From positions 1-7,300 of the forward strand of contig JALNZH010000196.1 in the NCBI GenBank assembly GCA_023229405.1: a stretch of DNA of 7,300 bases. The letters are read 5' to 3'. This DNA comes from Bacteroidota bacterium (GTDB taxonomy: Bacteria > Bacteroidota > Ignavibacteria > UBA10030 > UBA8401). The position numbers were made by a program, and so were the translations under genes. The notes beneath the pieces were generated by a model that saw only the letters and a program-made list of their open reading frames with translations, was not told the DNA's origin and made no database searches. Positions within the stretch are counted from its first letter, which is position 1. The number at the start of each line of letters is the position of its first letter. Positions 6,016-7,300 of the stretch are shown one piece after another.

Positions 6016-6044
6016 ATAACGGTCGGTAAAATACCGACCGTTAT
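6016..6044 (-). terminator. Strong hairpin with T-rich tail after ndk, probable intrinsic terminator
   Basis: The arms ATAACGGTCGGTA (6016-6028) and TACCGACCGTTAT (6032-6044) are a perfect 13-bp inverted repeat with a three-base loop. Read on the minus strand it is followed by TTATTATTTTA, so it fits an intrinsic terminator for ndk, whose stop is 32 bases upstream. It also lies only 17 bases before the Nudix ATG, so it may act as an attenuator or leader structure for that gene. The stretch TCGGTAAAATA occurs at 6005-6015 and again at 6023-6033, which allows an alternative pairing. Confidence 0.7.
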
Positions 6045-6068
6045 ATATATATATATTCAGCGTGTCAT
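6040..6068 (-). promoter_or_regulatory. Candidate promoter for the Nudix gene with a TA-repeat spacer
   Basis: On the minus strand ATGACA (6068-6063) and TATAAC (6045-6040) each match the sigma70 consensus in five of six bases and are exactly 17 bases apart. Most of the spacer is an alternating TA tract. Transcription would start near 6033, inside the 13-bp hairpin, so transcripts made here would lack the full hairpin. TA tracts produce TATAA-like matches easily, which lowers confidence. Confidence 0.35.
6042..6056. repeat. TA dinucleotide microsatellite
   Basis: Fifteen bases of perfectly alternating T and A (7.5 units) lie between the ndk stop and the hairpin before the Nudix gene. Tracts of this kind can change length by slippage during replication. 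This one is short, so instability is possible but not shown. Confidence 0.8.
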
Positions 6069-6076
6069 TGTCCGAT

Positions 6077-6496
6077 TTAGACAAGATCACTTTCAGCAAA
6101 GAAAAAACCGACTTCGATCTTTCCATTCTCAACGGAATCGGAACCGTGAACAATATTCTCCCCTTTGTTGTCCGCATACAGTTTGCGAATTGTTCCTTCA
6201 GCTGCATCTTTCGGATCGGTGGCGCCGATCAGCGTGCGGTAGTCTGCAACAGCATTTTCTTTTTCCAATGCAACAGGAACAACCGGACCGGAAGTCATAA
6301 ACTCAACCAACGATGGATAGAACGGACGTTCATTGTGAACAGCGTAGAATGCGCCTGCTTGTTCTTTTGTCAAACGGATTTGCTTAAATCCGAGAACTTT
6401 AAATCCTGCTTTTTGAATTTGTGCTAACACCGTTCCCTGCAACCCTTTTCGGGTGCAATCCGGTTTCATAATACATAATGTACGTTCAATTGCCAT
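6077..6496 (-). CDS. ndk: Nucleoside diphosphate kinase
   Basis: Ndk transfers the gamma phosphate from ATP to nucleoside diphosphates through a phosphohistidine, balancing NTP and dNTP pools in the cytoplasm. The 139-residue product has the usual bacterial length and all key residues: Lys11 in IMKPD, Tyr51, the Kpn-loop region ERPFYPSLVEFMTSGP (56-71), Arg87, GATDP (91-95), Arg104, Asn114 and the catalytic His117 in NIVHGSDS. The ending EVGFFF (128-133) is also typical. The ATG at 6496 has AAGGA (6508-6504) seven bases upstream. The start lies inside the last codons of the upstream membrane protein gene (11-base overlap, different frame), so ndk is probably translated from the same message, though its own promoter inside that gene is possible. 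Its 3' end is followed by a TA tract and a strong hairpin, suggesting a transcription end here. Confidence 0.95.
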   Translation of the reverse strand: MAIERTLCIMKPDCTRKGLQGTVLAQIQKAGFKVLGFKQIRLTKEQAGAFYAVHNERPFYPSLVEFMTSGPVVPVALEKENAVADYRTLIGATDPKDAAEGTIRKLYADNKGENIVHGSDSVENGKIEVGFFFAESDLV

Positions 6497-7300
6497 GTGT
6501 CATTCCTTGATTTTTATATGAATCATTGTTGATATGAACTATTGGGATTAATTTATGAAATATTGAGTGAACAATAAATAGATTCACTATAAATATAATT
6601 TCGTAGACAGCTCTCAGTTCAGTGAGAATGCCGAACAACAACCATGTTACGCTAAAAGGTATTGCAATGAATGCTGTCATTCGAAACAAGCGAGGGACAC
6701 TCCGGAAATCATACGCCAACAACCACACAGAAATTCCGAATATCGCCAATCCAGACAGCGAATATCCCTGAAGCATTGAATGGATGTTCGCATGGAAATG
6801 AAATTCAATGTTCGTTCCAGGATTATTGCCGTATATCTGAACAATCATGAAATACACGAAAGAAATAATCACCATATGCAGCAGCATGTGAAGGATCAAT
6901 TGATTTCGTTTTATGGTGACGGTATAAAAGGCAAAAAACGCCACAGACATAAACAGCATAGTTTCCTTATTGAGGCATCCAAGAAAAAATACTATATAAT
7001 AGAATGTCCATCGTTTTTGATACAGCAACAACATCCCCGCAATCAGAAAAAAAATTGTCGGAAGGTCGTAAATATAATGCGGTCCTGTCTCAAATACCGG
7101 CGGCAGCAAAAGAAAACTCATGCATGTCTGAAGCATCCTGATATGTGATTCAGACCGATACAGAAGCATCAATAACCGGTCTAATATAAGCACTGTTGAA
7201 AAAAATAGAAAAACGACAATCGACGAAGAAACGACATGCTCAAGTATAACTCCGGCATCCCAGCCGAGTCGCCGCAATTCCTTTTGGACCTTTGGAATTT
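6486..7300 (-). CDS. Multi-pass membrane protein, glycosyltransferase-C-like (5' end beyond window)
   Basis: The reading frame is open to the right edge with no stop, so the true start lies outside; 270 codons are visible. A TTG at 7277-7275 could be read as a start, but the preceding codons are open and look coding, so I treat the gene as partial. Seven or eight hydrophobic segments are visible, separated by short charged loops, and the last residues are hydrophilic. In the numbering of the visible fragment, PHYIYDLPTIFF (about 73-84), a short aromatic segment and LNKET (about 109-113) resemble the pattern D-x-P near a membrane segment followed by LN-K/R-ET, often seen in GT-C-type polyprenyl-phosphate-sugar glycosyltransferases and related proteins of unknown function. 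The catalytic first loop of such enzymes would lie outside the window, so the function is unproven. The stop overlaps the ndk start by 11 bases. Confidence 0.7.
   Translation of the reverse strand, partial: IPKVQKELRRLGWDAGVILEHVVSSSIVVFLFFSTVLILDRLLMLLYRSESHIRMLQTCMSFLLLPPVFETGPHYIYDLPTIFFLIAGMLLLYQKRWTFYYIVFFLGCLNKETMLFMSVAFFAFYTVTIKRNQLILHMLLHMVIISFVYFMIVQIYGNNPGTNIEFHFHANIHSMLQGYSLSGLAIFGISVWLLAYDFRSVPRLFRMTAFIAIPFSVTWLLFGILTELRAVYEIIFIVNLFIVHSIFHKLIPIVHINNDSYKNQGMTHGN

Noticed and set aside
6062..6427. Plus-strand open frame opposite ndk
   Set aside because: Antisense to a complete ndk with every catalytic residue; the product is cysteine- and phenylalanine-rich with no recognisable domain.
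1..7300. CRISPR array, insertion sequence, prophage, tRNA or defence system
   Set aside because: No spaced direct repeats, terminal inverted repeats with a transposase, cloverleaf-like sequence, or defence-type domains could be seen; the genes are housekeeping families with similar base use.

Overview
The window looks like an ordinary chromosomal region of a medium-GC (roughly mid-40s percent) Gram-negative bacterium. The gene set and residue patterns suggest the Bacteroidota/Ignavibacteriota side of the FCB group: an exported NamZ (DUF1343) protein, a bacterial-type CBS with a Bateman module, AT-rich spacers and several genes without a clear Shine-Dalgarno. This placement is inferred from general resemblance and is only moderately secure. 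I see no rRNA, tRNA, CRISPR, phage or insertion-sequence signal.

Layout. The left end (1-724) is read on the minus strand. It holds plsY, a membrane glycerol-3-phosphate acyltransferase, followed in a 20-base overlap by the first 42 codons of an exported protein that resembles the start of a Deg/HtrA serine protease. A 155-base divergent spacer (725-879) carries a sigma70-like promoter in each direction. From 880 to 3695 the plus strand carries a compact three-gene operon: cystathionine beta-synthase, an unrecognised 91-residue protein, and a cystathionine gamma-lyase/gamma-synthase-family enzyme. The small protein's stop overlaps the third gene's start as ATGA. With the first and third genes acting as CBS and gamma-lyase, the operon would run reverse transsulfuration, homocysteine to cystathionine to cysteine. 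A 12-bp perfect hairpin (3708-3742) separates this operon from the convergent minus-strand block.

From 3758 to the right edge everything is on the minus strand. In transcription order it reads: a multi-pass membrane protein cut by the window edge, ndk (11-base overlap with it), a Nudix hydrolase with a degenerate Nudix box, namZ (exported exo-beta-N-acetylmuramidase family), and mgsA (methylglyoxal synthase). Perfect inverted repeats lie directly upstream of the Nudix and namZ start codons, and neither start has a visible Shine-Dalgarno. The ndk-Nudix spacer also combines a (TA)n tract, a possible promoter whose spacer contains that tract, and a 13-bp hairpin.

Most genes are housekeeping enzymes of recognised families. 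The points most worth a second look are the small protein inside the transsulfuration operon, the ndk-Nudix spacer, the degenerate Nudix box and the diverged PlsY motifs. I found no convincing undescribed multi-gene system.
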